Shown in pieces: positions 25,630 to 33,937 of a DNA stretch of 64,000 nucleotides. Location of the stretch: assembly GCF_021227995.1 (NCBI RefSeq), contig NZ_CP089301.1, forward strand, positions 4,340,001-4,404,000, given 5' to 3'. The position numbers were made by a program, and so were the translations under genes. How positions within the stretch are numbered: the stretch's first letter is position 1; every line of letters starts with the position of its first letter. A model generated the notes under the pieces. It made no database searches. It had not been told where the DNA came from and saw only the letters and a program-made list of their open reading frames with translations. The stretch is from Novosphingobium kaempferiae (GTDB lineage Bacteria; Pseudomonadota; Alphaproteobacteria; Sphingomonadales; Sphingomonadaceae).

Positions 25630-27054
25630 TCAGTGCCAGGCGAGGCCGAGCGCCTTCTGGATCGCCACGTAGTCCGCCGTCAGCGTCGCGCGAGCGGACA
25701 CCAGATCCTGCTCCGCCCGGTTGAGGTCGTTGCGCGCGCTGATCGCCGCCACCTTCGTTGCCGTGCCCGCCGCATAGCGGTCCTGCGCCAGCTGCGCGCT
25801 CAGCGCGGCCTTGTCGCGCACGCGCGCCAGCGAGGCGACCGCGATGCGGCTTTCCCGGAAGCGGGCCAGCGAGTCCTCGGCATCGCGCAGCGCGGTCAGG
25901 ACGGTGCCGCGATAGCGGGCCTCCGCCTCGTCGCGCACGGCCTCGGCCTGCCCAACCTTGGCCTTGTTCCGGCCGAAGTCGAGGAAGCTCCAGCTCAGTT
26001 GCGGCGCGCCGAGCGCGACGAAATCGTCGAGGTTGCCAAGGTCGCCGATCTTCGTGCCGCCGATGCCGATCAGGCCCATGAACGAGAGGCGCGGGAAGCG
26101 GGCCGCCTCGGCCTGCCCGATCTTGGCGGTGTCCGCCGCCAGCGTGCGCTCCGCCGCGCGGATGTCGGGGCGGTGCGCGATCAGGCTGGCGGGATCACCC
26201 ACGGGCACCGAAGCGGGCGGCAGCGGGATCTCGGCGGGCGCGGCCAACTGCGCGTCGAGCGCGCCCGGCTCCTGCCCGGTCAGCACCGCCAGCGCGTTGA
26301 GGTAGGCATCGCGCTCGGCGGCAAGCGGCGCAATGCGGGCGCGGGTCGCGGCGACCTGGCTTTCCGCCTGCGCCACGTCCGCCGCCGTCGCCGTGCCCGC
26401 GCCGAAGCGCTGGCGGGTCAGCGCGAGCATGTCCTCCTGCATCGCCACCGACTGCTCTCCCAGCACGATACGCTGCTGCCGGTCACGCAAGTTGAGGTAG
26501 CTCTGCGCCACGTTGGCGGACAGGCTGACCTGCACGTCGGCAAGGCTGGCCTCCGCCCCCTCCATGCTGGCGCGCGCAGCCTGCACGGCACGGCGCTGGC
26601 CGCCGAACAGGTCGATCTCCCAGCTGGCGTCGAAGCCGAGGTTGTAGAGGTTGAGCGCGCTGTCGCCGCCCTCACCCGAGTCCCCACTCCCGCCAAGGCT
26701 CGCACCGGGAATGCGGGCGTGGGCATACATGGCGGTGCTATTGAGCTTGGGCGCCTGGTTGGCGCGCTGCTCGCCCAGCGCCGCACGGGCCTGCTGAAGC
26801 TTCGCCTCACCCGCCTTGACGTCGGTGTTGTCGGCAAGGGCGCGGGTGATGAGCGCGTCGAGCGCCGCATCGCCCAGCGTCGTCCACCATTGCGCGACCG
26901 GCGGCGCATTGGTGGTGCCCTCGGCATCGGCGCGCGCGAAGGCGCGGCCGGGATCGGCGCTGACCTTGGGCGGCCCGGCATAGTCGGGGCCGACGGTGCA
27001 GCCCGCAAGCAGGCTTCCGGTCAGGATCGGAAGGAGGAGAAGGTAGGGACGCAT
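25630..27054 (-). CDS. Outer-membrane efflux lipoprotein (NodT/OprM-like)
   Basis: This 474-aa TolC-family channel has a lipoprotein signal (LTGSLLAGCTVGPDY) and two outer-membrane efflux repeats (QARAALGEQRANQAPKL near the start; GRNKAKVGQAEAVRDEAEAR later). It forms the outer-membrane exit of a tripartite pump with the MFS and fusion proteins encoded just upstream; 8 bp separate it from the MFS stop. Confidence 0.92.
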   Translation of the reverse strand: MRPYLLLLPILTGSLLAGCTVGPDYAGPPKVSADPGRAFARADAEGTTNAPPVAQWWTTLGDAALDALITRALADNTDVKAGEAKLQQARAALGEQRANQAPKLNSTAMYAHARIPGASLGGSGDSGEGGDSALNLYNLGFDASWEIDLFGGQRRAVQAARASMEGAEASLADVQVSLSANVAQSYLNLRDRQQRIVLGEQSVAMQEDMLALTRQRFGAGTATAADVAQAESQVAATRARIAPLAAERDAYLNALAVLTGQEPGALDAQLAAPAEIPLPPASVPVGDPASLIAHRPDIRAAERTLAADTAKIGQAEAARFPRLSFMGLIGIGGTKIGDLGNLDDFVALGAPQLSWSFLDFGRNKAKVGQAEAVRDEAEARYRGTVLTALRDAEDSLARFRESRIAVASLARVRDKAALSAQLAQDRYAAGTATKVAAISARNDLNRAEQDLVSARATLTADYVAIQKALGLAWH

Positions 27055-27062
27055 GGTTGTCC

Positions 27063-28598
27063 TCAATGTCCGGTCGCCAGCGGCGCGTTCTTGGGCAGCG
27101 GGCGCAGGAAAAGCACGAGCGGGATGACGAAGACGATGCCCACCGACATGATCCAGAACATGTCGCTGTAAGTCATCGTCAGGGCCTGTGTCTGGATCGT
27201 CGCCTCCAGCGAGCGCAGCGCACCGCCGCCCTGTCCGGCGACATAGTCCTGCACCGCCAGCGAATTGGCGCTCAGGCTTTCTTCCAGTCGGCGGCTGTGC
27301 AGCCACAGGCGCTGGTCCTGGATGATGGCGATGCCCGCCAGCGCGAACGATCCGCCAAGGTTGCGCGCCGAATTGTAGAGGCCGGAGGCGTCGCCCGCCT
27401 GCTCCGGCGGGACCGAGCGGATCGCCGCCTGGTTCAGGAACATCATGCAGAACACCGTGCCGATGCCGCGCAGGAGCTGGGAATCGACGAAGTCGGCGCT
27501 GTCCGAGGTCGCGGTGAGGCCCGTCTCCAGCCACGCGCTGAGGGCGAGGATGCACAGGCCGAGGCAGACCGAGATACGTATGTCGACATTGCGCAGCAGC
27601 CATGGCGTGATCGGCATCATCAGCATGACCGGAATGCCGGAGAGCATCACCACCTGCCCTGCCTGCAGCGAGTTGTACCCGGCGATCACGGCAAGGAACT
27701 GCGGGATCGCGTAGGACGTGCCGTAGATCACCATGCCCACCACCGTCACCATGGCGACGACGCTGCCGAACTGGCGATTGAGCATCAGGCTGAGCCGGAT
27801 CACCGGCTTGCGCGCCGTCCACTGCCCCAGCCCCAGCAATACGAAGCCCAGCAGCGAGATCAGCGAGAGCGTCACGATCAGCGAGGATTCGAACCACTGC
27901 TCGCGCTCGCCCTCCTCCAGCACCACGGTCAGCGCGCCCAAGCCCAGCGCAAGGCCGAGGATGCCGAGCCAATCCGCCTCGCGGATGAGGTTCAGCTTGG
28001 CGGGCTGGTGCGGGATGGCGAGCAGCAGCAGCGTGATGAGCGCAATGCCGACCGGCAGGTTGAGGAAGAAGGCGTAGTGCCAACTCACGTTCTCGGTCAG
28101 CCAGCCGCCCAGCACCGGGCCGACCACCGGCCCGAGCAGCGCGGTCGCGCCGAACAAGGCGTTACCCACGGGTTGCTGCGCGCGCGGCAGGCGCGTGGCG
28201 ACGATGGTCATCGCGGTCGGGATCAGCGCGCCGCCGGTGAAGCCCTGCCCGATACGCCCGGCGATCATCATCGGCAGCGTCGTCGACAGGCCGCAGGCGA
28301 TGGAGAACAGCGTAAACAGGCTCGACGCCACCAGCAGCAGCGTGCGCAGGCCGAGCAGTCGCTCCAGCCAGCCCGACAGCGGGATCACGATGATCTCGGC
28401 GACGAGATAGGCGGTCGCGATCCAGGTGCCCTCGGTGCCGCTGGCGCCGATCTCGCCCTGGATGGTGGGCAGCGAGGAGTTGACGATGGAGACGTCGAGC
28501 GTCGCCATCAGCGCCCCCAGCGTGCCCGCCGCCACGGCCAGCCAGGCCGCCGCATCGGCGCGTTTCTCAGGCTGGGGCGCGGTCAGCGCGTCGCTCAC
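27063..28598 (-). CDS. emrB: DHA2-family MFS drug efflux transporter (EmrB-like)
   Basis: This 511-aa inner-membrane transporter has about 14 predicted helices and DHA2 motifs: LDVSIVNSSLPTIQ in helix 1, GWLERLLGLR (motif A-like) and GNALFGATALLGPVVGPVLG (motif C-like). With the EmrA-type fusion protein and NodT-like channel it would export hydrophobic or aromatic compounds by proton antiport. It overlaps the upstream emrA-type gene by 4 bp. The divergent MarR gene is the likely repressor. Confidence 0.92.
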   Translation of the reverse strand: MSDALTAPQPEKRADAAAWLAVAAGTLGALMATLDVSIVNSSLPTIQGEIGASGTEGTWIATAYLVAEIIVIPLSGWLERLLGLRTLLLVASSLFTLFSIACGLSTTLPMMIAGRIGQGFTGGALIPTAMTIVATRLPRAQQPVGNALFGATALLGPVVGPVLGGWLTENVSWHYAFFLNLPVGIALITLLLLAIPHQPAKLNLIREADWLGILGLALGLGALTVVLEEGEREQWFESSLIVTLSLISLLGFVLLGLGQWTARKPVIRLSLMLNRQFGSVVAMVTVVGMVIYGTSYAIPQFLAVIAGYNSLQAGQVVMLSGIPVMLMMPITPWLLRNVDIRISVCLGLCILALSAWLETGLTATSDSADFVDSQLLRGIGTVFCMMFLNQAAIRSVPPEQAGDASGLYNSARNLGGSFALAGIAIIQDQRLWLHSRRLEESLSANSLAVQDYVAGQGGGALRSLEATIQTQALTMTYSDMFWIMSVGIVFVIPLVLFLRPLPKNAPLATGH

Positions 28599-29746
28599 CG
28601 GCCCTTATCCTGTCGGGCCTCTTCCTGCTGGGCGATGCTGCGCTGCGTACCCTTGGCCGAAAGCGTGTCCACCGTCACCGTCACCGACAGGCCCGGCACC
28701 AGCACGCGGCGCGCCTCGGGCCCGGCGTCGAGGGCGATGCGCACGGGCACGCGCTGGACGATCTTGGTGAAGTTGCCGGTCGCGTTCTGCGGCGGCAGCA
28801 GTGAGAACTGCGCGCCCGTACCCGGCGAGATGCTCTCGACATGGCCGCGGATCTTCGTGCCGTCGAGCGCGTCGACCTCGATCGTCGCGGGCTGCCCTGC
28901 GCGCATGAGGCCGATCTGCGTCTCCTTGAAGTTCGCGGTGACGTAAAGCTTCGACAGCGGCACCACCGACATCAGCCGCGTGCCTGCCTGCACGAACTGC
29001 CCCGCGCGCACGGTGCGATCACCGATACGCCCGGCGACGCTGGCCTTGAGCACGGTCGAGCCGACATTGACGTGCGCGGCGGCAAGCTGCGCCTGCGCGG
29101 CCTCGCCCTGCGCGTCGGCCTGGCGGATCTGGGCATTGAGCGAGGCGACCTTGCGCTGCGCCGAAAGCAGCGCGGCACGCTGGGCATCGGCGGCGGAGCG
29201 GGCCTTGGCGGCCTGATTGCGCAAGGTGGCAAGGTGCTCCCCGGTCTCGGCCCCGCTGGCGGCGAGCGGCGCATAGCGGCTCGCCTCGCGCGCGGCGTAG
29301 CGGGCGTCTTCCTCTGCCGAGGCAAGCTGGGCGCGGGCCTGCGCGATGGCGGCTTCCTGCTCGCCGATCATGGCGCGCACGTTGTCGGCATTGGCCTTCG
29401 CCACGTCGATCTGCGCGCGGTACTGCTGCGCCTGCGCGTCATAGTCGCGCGGGTCGATGCGGACGAGCGGCTGCCCCGCCTTCACGTCCTCGTTGTCGCC
29501 CACCAGCACCTGCTCGACATAGCCGGAGATCTTGGGCGAGATCGTCACCGCGTCGGCCTGGATATAGGCGTCGTTGGTGTCCTGCTGGAACTGGCCGCGC
29601 GTCTGGTAGTGGAACAGCCACCCGCCGCCGACCAGCAGCAGGATGCAGCCCGCCAGCAATCCGCGCCGAACCCCGGGCCGCTTGAGCGGCGGCAGGCGCT
29701 CGCCCGAATCAGTTGCCGCCTGCGATTCGCTCACATCCGTAGCCAT
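28595..29746 (-). CDS. emrA: HlyD/EmrA-family membrane fusion protein
   Basis: This 383-aa protein has a single N-terminal membrane anchor (GLLAGCILLLVGGGWLF), a biotinyl-lipoyl-like half-motif (AVTISPKISGYVEQVLVGDN), a long alanine-rich coiled coil (~residues 100-235) and C-terminal beta-barrel/MPC strands (VLVPGLSVTVTVD). It links the MFS pump to the outer-membrane channel. ATG 29746 is used. It is first in the minus-strand operon and diverges from marR across 114 bp containing a palindrome. Confidence 0.92.
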   Translation of the reverse strand: MATDVSESQAATDSGERLPPLKRPGVRRGLLAGCILLLVGGGWLFHYQTRGQFQQDTNDAYIQADAVTISPKISGYVEQVLVGDNEDVKAGQPLVRIDPRDYDAQAQQYRAQIDVAKANADNVRAMIGEQEAAIAQARAQLASAEEDARYAAREASRYAPLAASGAETGEHLATLRNQAAKARSAADAQRAALLSAQRKVASLNAQIRQADAQGEAAQAQLAAAHVNVGSTVLKASVAGRIGDRTVRAGQFVQAGTRLMSVVPLSKLYVTANFKETQIGLMRAGQPATIEVDALDGTKIRGHVESISPGTGAQFSLLPPQNATGNFTKIVQRVPVRIALDAGPEARRVLVPGLSVTVTVDTLSAKGTQRSIAQQEEARQDKGR

Positions 29747-29827
29747 CAATCGAAATTCCGTGTGTTTGGTGCTGCATCGCAGCAGCGATCGCGCTCGCAC
29801 TTGCACCCAAGGTGGATGTATGGCAAC

Positions 29828-29842
29828 ACCATTTTATATGGT
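29828..29842. promoter_or_regulatory. Candidate MarR operator
   Basis: ACCAT-N5-ATGGT inverted repeat in an AT-rich patch 18 bp before the marR start and about 80 bp before emrA, a natural place for repression of both directions. Confidence 0.5.
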
Positions 29843-29860
29843 ACCACAACATTTCAGCGC

Positions 29861-30310
29861 ATGAATATCGAGCAGGAACTCCTGGAGCAGATGCGCGACC
29901 TTCACATGCGCATGCACCGCCTGTTCAACGACCGCGTGCGCGAACGCGGCGCGTCGCTGGCGCAGTTGAAGCTGTTGATGCTGGTTGACCGCGCCGGGTC
30001 GATCCGCTCGACCGACATTGCCGATACTTTAGGACAAGCCCCGCGCACGGTGACGGAGGCTGTCGATGCGGCAGAGCGCGACGGGCTGGTCATCCGCCAG
30101 CCGGACCCCAACGACCGCCGCGCGAAGCGGATCAGTCTGACCCCGGCAGGCCAGCAGGTCGTGCAGGACGCCGCGCCTCAGCGCGATGCGTTCGCGGCGG
30201 AATTCTTCGAAGCCCTGTCAGGCGCGGACAGGGAGGAGTTCCTGAGGCTGCTCAAGAAGCTCAACGACCGCATCATCGAGATGGGCGCGCCTGAAGGCCT
30301 TATCAGGTAA
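29861..30310 (+). CDS. MarR-family transcriptional regulator
   Basis: This 149-aa winged-helix regulator has the MarR recognition region (IADTLGQAPRTVTEAVDAAE) and wing (QPDPNDRRAKRISLTPAG). The dimerisation helices flank it. It diverges from the EmrAB-NodT-like efflux operon and probably represses it until a hydrophobic ligand binds. The start at 29861 lies just after the palindrome, implying autoregulation. Confidence 0.9.
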   Translation: MNIEQELLEQMRDLHMRMHRLFNDRVRERGASLAQLKLLMLVDRAGSIRSTDIADTLGQAPRTVTEAVDAAERDGLVIRQPDPNDRRAKRISLTPAGQQVVQDAAPQRDAFAAEFFEALSGADREEFLRLLKKLNDRIIEMGAPEGLIR

Positions 30311-30410
30311 GCAAAGAGACCGTCAGCAGTGCGATCGTGCCGGTGCAGGCCACTGCAATGCACAAGACGCGAAATTCGCAGGCGCAAAACACGGATTCCA
30401 GACCGTCCAT
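30303..30410 (-). CDS. Candidate 35-aa small membrane protein
   Basis: A short open frame starts at ATG 30410 with GGAGAGAG just upstream, a good ribosome-binding site. It encodes one hydrophobic segment (VLCIAVACTGTIALLTVSLL) with four cysteines in 35 residues. It converges on and overlaps the last codons of marR. There is no recognisable homologue; it could be a chance frame, but the combination of ribosome-binding site, membrane segment and otherwise empty gap is suggestive. Confidence 0.35.
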   Translation of the reverse strand: MDGLESVFCACEFRVLCIAVACTGTIALLTVSLLT

Positions 30411-30557
30411 AGTCTCTCTCCAGTCGCCTCATTCTTGAGTGCGTCCGCGATCATACCATGGCGCCGGACCGCCCGGTAGCGTCGCCTTCCCACATGCAGA
30501 GACATCGCCCCCGCGTGGTGCTTGACGCACGGGGGCGCAGGTGGTCGAACCCGGACC

Positions 30558-31241
30558 GTGACCGAAGAATCCCCCGAACCCGTATCGAAGGCCGCCAAGG
30601 CCGAGGCCCGCGCCGACGAAGCCGCCGCCATCCGCCGCCGCTGGATTACCCTCGGCGAAGTGCTGACGGTGATCGCCGTCACCATCTCCGGCCTGACGCT
30701 GTGGAACACATGGAGCCAGCGCAGCGACAGCGAGGCGAGCAAGAGCGCAGAAGCCATCCGCGCGTCCTCCAGAGCGGCGACGCTGGTGCTCATGGCGACC
30801 GGATCGGGCAGCGACGAACTGGTGCTGAAGCCCGCGTCGGACGAACAATCGGTCCAGAGCCAGCGCATCGCCTTCCCCACCGCGCTCGGCGTCTCCGCCG
30901 CCGAGACCACGGGCGAGCCGCGGATCGAGGCGGCATGGTTCGAACGCGCGCTCAAGAAGGCGCGGGCCGAGGCGAAACTGCCCGACAACAGCCGGGGCGA
31001 CGAGAAGCTGCCGGTGCTCGTCACCACGCGCTTCATCGTCGACGGCAAGCCGCACGAGGACGTGGCGCTCTACGACGTCGGCTACAGCATCTCGGGCCGC
31101 TGGCTGGGCGGCCACAACATCACCCTGCGCGGCGTCTCGCTGGTATCGCACGCCGAAGGGCAGGCGCCCGAACAGACTGGCGCGCGGTTGCTCGACAAGC
31201 GCTGGAAGGCACTGCTGGCCGAGGAGAAGGCGGGCGCGTGA
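30558..31241 (+). CDS. Membrane-anchored protein of unknown function
   Basis: This 227-aa protein has a charged, Ala/Glu-rich N-terminus, one transmembrane segment (LGEVLTVIAVTISGLTLW, residues ~35-52) and a C-terminal domain of about 160 residues with mixed beta strands (LPVLVTTRFIVDG, LYDVGYSISGRWLGG). The family is not recognised. GTG 30558 is the likely start. It sits alone between marR and a REP-like repeat, so the context gives no function. Confidence 0.6.
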   Translation: MTEESPEPVSKAAKAEARADEAAAIRRRWITLGEVLTVIAVTISGLTLWNTWSQRSDSEASKSAEAIRASSRAATLVLMATGSGSDELVLKPASDEQSVQSQRIAFPTALGVSAAETTGEPRIEAAWFERALKKARAEAKLPDNSRGDEKLPVLVTTRFIVDGKPHEDVALYDVGYSISGRWLGGHNITLRGVSLVSHAEGQAPEQTGARLLDKRWKALLAEEKAGA

Positions 31242-31257
31242 CCGGCCCACCCCCGGT

Positions 31258-31332
31258 CGTCATTGCGAGCGTAGCGAAGCAATCCACGGTCAGCCCCCCA
31301 CGCTGGATTGCTTCGCTACGCTCGCAATGACG
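31258..31332. repeat. REP-like palindrome, copy 4
   Basis: CGTCATTGCGAGCGTAGCG and its complement flank a short loop between the unknown membrane protein and yaaA, which converge here. It may also serve as a transcription end for both. Confidence 0.9.
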
Positions 31333-31351
31333 AATTGAGCCTGACGCCCCA

Positions 31352-32104
31352 TCACCCCCGCATGAAGCGCCAGCGGTCGGGCTCGCTCTCCGCCGCGTCG
31401 AAGCGGTAGCCGTCGCTGTCGAAGCCGCGCATGGCATCCACGTCGGTGACGTGGTGCTCGCACAGCCAGCGCGCCATCATGCCGCGGGCGCGCTTGGCGT
31501 TGAAGCTGACGAAGCGGGGGCCGTTCGGGCCGGGCTCACGGAACTCCACCTCGATCACGCGCAGGCCCGGCAGCTTGCCCTCGACCGCCGCGTAGTATTC
31601 CTGGCTGGCGAGGTTGAGCACCACGCCCGAGCCTTCTTCCTCCACCTGCTGCCGCAGCAGCGCGGCGATGCGGTCGCCCCACCAGTCGGTCAGCTTCTTC
31701 TGGCGCGGCGCCCAGCGCGTGCCCATCTCCAGACGATAGGGACGGATCGCGTCCAGCGGGCGCAGCAGGCCGTAGAGGCCCGACAGCATCCGCACATGAT
31801 CCTGCGCGAAGACGACGCCCGCCTCGTCCAGCGAATGCGCGTCGAACCCGGTGTAGACGTCGCCCGCGAACGCGAACAGCGCCTGCCGCTCCGGCCCGTC
31901 GGCAAAGTCGCGGAAGCGGTCGGCATTGAGCTTCGCGAGCTTGGGCGAGATGTGCATCAGCTCGCTCAGCCGCTTCTGCGTCAGGTTCGCGGCCGACTTC
32001 GCAAGACTCCTCGCCTCCTCGGCGAAGTGCGGGGTCGTGACGGCAAGCGGCGGCAGAACGCGGTCATAGTCGAGCGTCTTGGCGGGAGAGAGCAGAGCGA
32101 TCAT
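31352..32104 (-). CDS. yaaA: YaaA-family peroxide stress protein
   Basis: This 250-aa DUF328/YaaA protein has the family pattern: N-terminal MIALLSPAKTLDY, LYGLLRPLDAIRPYRLEMGT, NLASQEYYAAV and FNAKRARGMMARW. E. coli YaaA lowers intracellular free iron damage during peroxide stress and binds DNA. The length is normal. It is downstream of the small membrane transporter with a 32-bp gap and may be co-transcribed, but the functional link is unclear. Confidence 0.92.
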   Translation of the reverse strand: MIALLSPAKTLDYDRVLPPLAVTTPHFAEEARSLAKSAANLTQKRLSELMHISPKLAKLNADRFRDFADGPERQALFAFAGDVYTGFDAHSLDEAGVVFAQDHVRMLSGLYGLLRPLDAIRPYRLEMGTRWAPRQKKLTDWWGDRIAALLRQQVEEEGSGVVLNLASQEYYAAVEGKLPGLRVIEVEFREPGPNGPRFVSFNAKRARGMMARWLCEHHVTDVDAMRGFDSDGYRFDAAESEPDRWRFMRG

Positions 32105-32136
32105 GGCGCGGGCGGTAGAGCGCGCGCCGCGCCGCG

Positions 32137-32475
32137 TCAAACCCGGCTGGCGAGCGCCACGACTGCGCAGGACAACGTGAGCAGCCCCAGCCGTGCCCAC
32201 GAAGCCCCCTCGCCCAGCCACACCACCGCCAGCAGGATCGCGCCCATCGGCACGACGGCGGCCATCAGCGGCATCAGCAGGCTGAGCGCCGCACCCTCAT
32301 GCAGCAGCAGCGCAAGGCAGTAGAGCGACACCGCATAGACCGCCGCGCAGAGCAGCGACCAGCCGGGCTGCGTGAACCCGGCGGTGCGCGCCAGCAGCAC
32401 GCTCCCGCCGATCTGCCCCGCGACCACCACCACGAACAGCGCGATGGCACGCAGCGAAAGGCCCGCCGCGATCAT
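32137..32475 (-). CDS. Small four-helix membrane transporter (SMR/EamA-like)
   Basis: This 112-aa protein has four hydrophobic helices (FVVVVAGQIGGSVLLART, LCAAVYAVSLYCLALLL, LMPLMAAVVPMGAILLAVVW, LLTLSCAVVALA) and the SMR/DMT-like GEGASWARL near the last loop. It would function as a dimer exporting a small compound. It overlaps the SDR stop by 4 bp, so it is translationally coupled to that catabolic operon. The exact family (SMR or half-length EamA) is not certain. Confidence 0.7.
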   Translation of the reverse strand: MIAAGLSLRAIALFVVVVAGQIGGSVLLARTAGFTQPGWSLLCAAVYAVSLYCLALLLHEGAALSLLMPLMAAVVPMGAILLAVVWLGEGASWARLGLLTLSCAVVALASRV

Positions 32476-33224
32476 TGCGCCGTCAGCCCGCCATCGACGA
32501 CGAACTCGCCGCCGGTCACGTACTTCGCGCGGTCGGAGATCAGGAAGGCGATCATCTGGCCGATATCGTCAGGCTCGCCCATGCGCTTCATCGGGATCGC
32601 GGCGTTGATGGCGTCGTACTGGTCCGGGTTGTCCTCGATCGCGACCTTCTGCATGTCGGTCCAGATCACGCCGGGGTGGACCGAGTTCACGCGGATGCCC
32701 TTCGCGGCGACTTCCAGCGCCAGCGACTTGGAATAGAGCCGGACGCCGCCCTTGCTGGCGGCATAGGCCGAAGCACCGGGAATGCCGACGAGGCCCGCCA
32801 CCGACGAAAGGTTGACGATGGAGCCTGCGCCCTGCTCCTCCATCACCGGCAGCACCGCGCGGCAGCCGAGGTAGACGCTCTTGAGATTGACGTCGATCTG
32901 CCGGTCCCATGCGGCGACGTCGAGGTCGGCAGTCCACTTGAGCACGGCGATCCCGGCATTGTTGACGAGACCGTCGATACGCCCGTGCTCCCGCTCCACC
33001 TGTGCGATGAGCGCCTTCCACGCCGCCTCGTCGGTGACGTCCTGCGCCAGACCGGTGGCGGTCAGCCCTTCGGCGCGCAGTTCCCCGGCGCGGGCGGCGG
33101 CGGCCTCGCCGTCGAGATCGGTGAGGGTGACGGCATGGCCTTCGCGCGCCAGAATCCGGGCGGTGGCGAAGCCGAGGCCACCGGCCGAAGCCGCGCCGGT
33201 GACGATGATGCTCTTGGTGGTCAT
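32472..33224 (-). CDS. Short-chain dehydrogenase/reductase
   Basis: This 250-aa classical SDR has the cofactor loop TGAASAGGLGFATA, NNAGIAV, Ser in LSSVAGLVG, YAASK, and the C-terminal VTGGEFVVDGG typical of this group. It is 16 bp downstream of the NTF2-like gene and probably acts on the same substrate. Proteins pairing with NTF2-like isomerases often work on steroid-like or cyclic alcohols; that is an inference. Confidence 0.9.
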   Translation of the reverse strand: MTTKSIIVTGAASAGGLGFATARILAREGHAVTLTDLDGEAAAARAGELRAEGLTATGLAQDVTDEAAWKALIAQVEREHGRIDGLVNNAGIAVLKWTADLDVAAWDRQIDVNLKSVYLGCRAVLPVMEEQGAGSIVNLSSVAGLVGIPGASAYAASKGGVRLYSKSLALEVAAKGIRVNSVHPGVIWTDMQKVAIEDNPDQYDAINAAIPMKRMGEPDDIGQMIAFLISDRAKYVTGGEFVVDGGLTAQ

Positions 33225-33240
33225 TCGATGCTCTCTCCGG

Positions 33241-33777
33241 TCAGGCGTTCTTGAGCCAGTCGCAATCGTAGGAACGGTCGGCCATGTCGTGACGGCCGAG
33301 CAGGCAGGCGGCGAGGTCGGTGGTGAGGATGCCGTCGGCGGCAGGCTCCTTGCGCGCCCAGTCGACGAACTCGCTGCGGTGGGCGAAGCGCCACTCCCCG
33401 CCGCGCCGCTCGTAGCGATCGAGGTAGCGGCCGGAGATCACCATGTCGGTCGGCACGCCCTGATCGAGAATGCGATGGAAGGCGTAGTAGTAGACCTCGC
33501 CGAAGGCGCGGTCCGGGTTGTCGGCATCGAACTTGATGTAGTGCTGGCCGATGATGTGCTGGTTGGCGAGGTGCTCGGTAAGGAGTTCCTGCGCGAAGGT
33601 TACGAAGTCCGGGCCACTGCCCTTGAAGATGCCGTAGTCGGTCGTCGAATCCGGCCAGAACGTGCCGAGTTGCAGGGCGTGGTCCAGCCGGTCCTGCCCG
33701 CGCATGTAACGCATGGCGAGGTCGCGGATCTCGTCCTTGGCGATGAGGGTGGCGAGCTGGCTTGCCGGGTCTGTCAT
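33241..33777 (-). CDS. NTF2-like/SnoaL-type protein
   Basis: This 178-aa protein of the NTF2-like fold (SnoaL_4-like) has the start helix KDEIRDLAMRYMRGQDRLD, the central HIIGQHYIKFDAD strand and GRYLDRYERRGGEWRFAHR typical of aromatic-ring dioxygenase small subunit-like/ketosteroid-isomerase-like proteins. ATG 33777 is used. A dehydratase, isomerase or ligand-binding role is likely; residues do not settle which. It lies between a REP-like repeat and the SDR. Confidence 0.82.
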   Translation of the reverse strand: MTDPASQLATLIAKDEIRDLAMRYMRGQDRLDHALQLGTFWPDSTTDYGIFKGSGPDFVTFAQELLTEHLANQHIIGQHYIKFDADNPDRAFGEVYYYAFHRILDQGVPTDMVISGRYLDRYERRGGEWRFAHRSEFVDWARKEPAADGILTTDLAACLLGRHDMADRSYDCDWLKNA

Positions 33778-33812
33778 CCTGTCCTCCTTTACCCGTCGCG
33801 CTTGCCCCCCTC

Positions 33813-33895
33813 CGTCATTGCGAGGACCGAAGGTCCGCGGCAATCCAGAGCGTCGCGGCACTCCGCTGGATTGCTTCGCTGCGCTCGCAATGACG
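33813..33895. repeat. REP-like palindrome, copy 5 (variant left arm)
   Basis: The right arm (GGATTGCTTCGCTGCGCTCGC) is standard. The left arm reads GTCATTGCGAGGACCGAAGG, with an extra nested GGACCGAAGGTCC hairpin. It lies between TBDR 2 and the NTF2-like gene. Confidence 0.85.
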
Positions 33896-33937
33896 AAAGG
33901 GGTGGCAAGGGACTTATGGGCTAATTCCATTCCCGCC

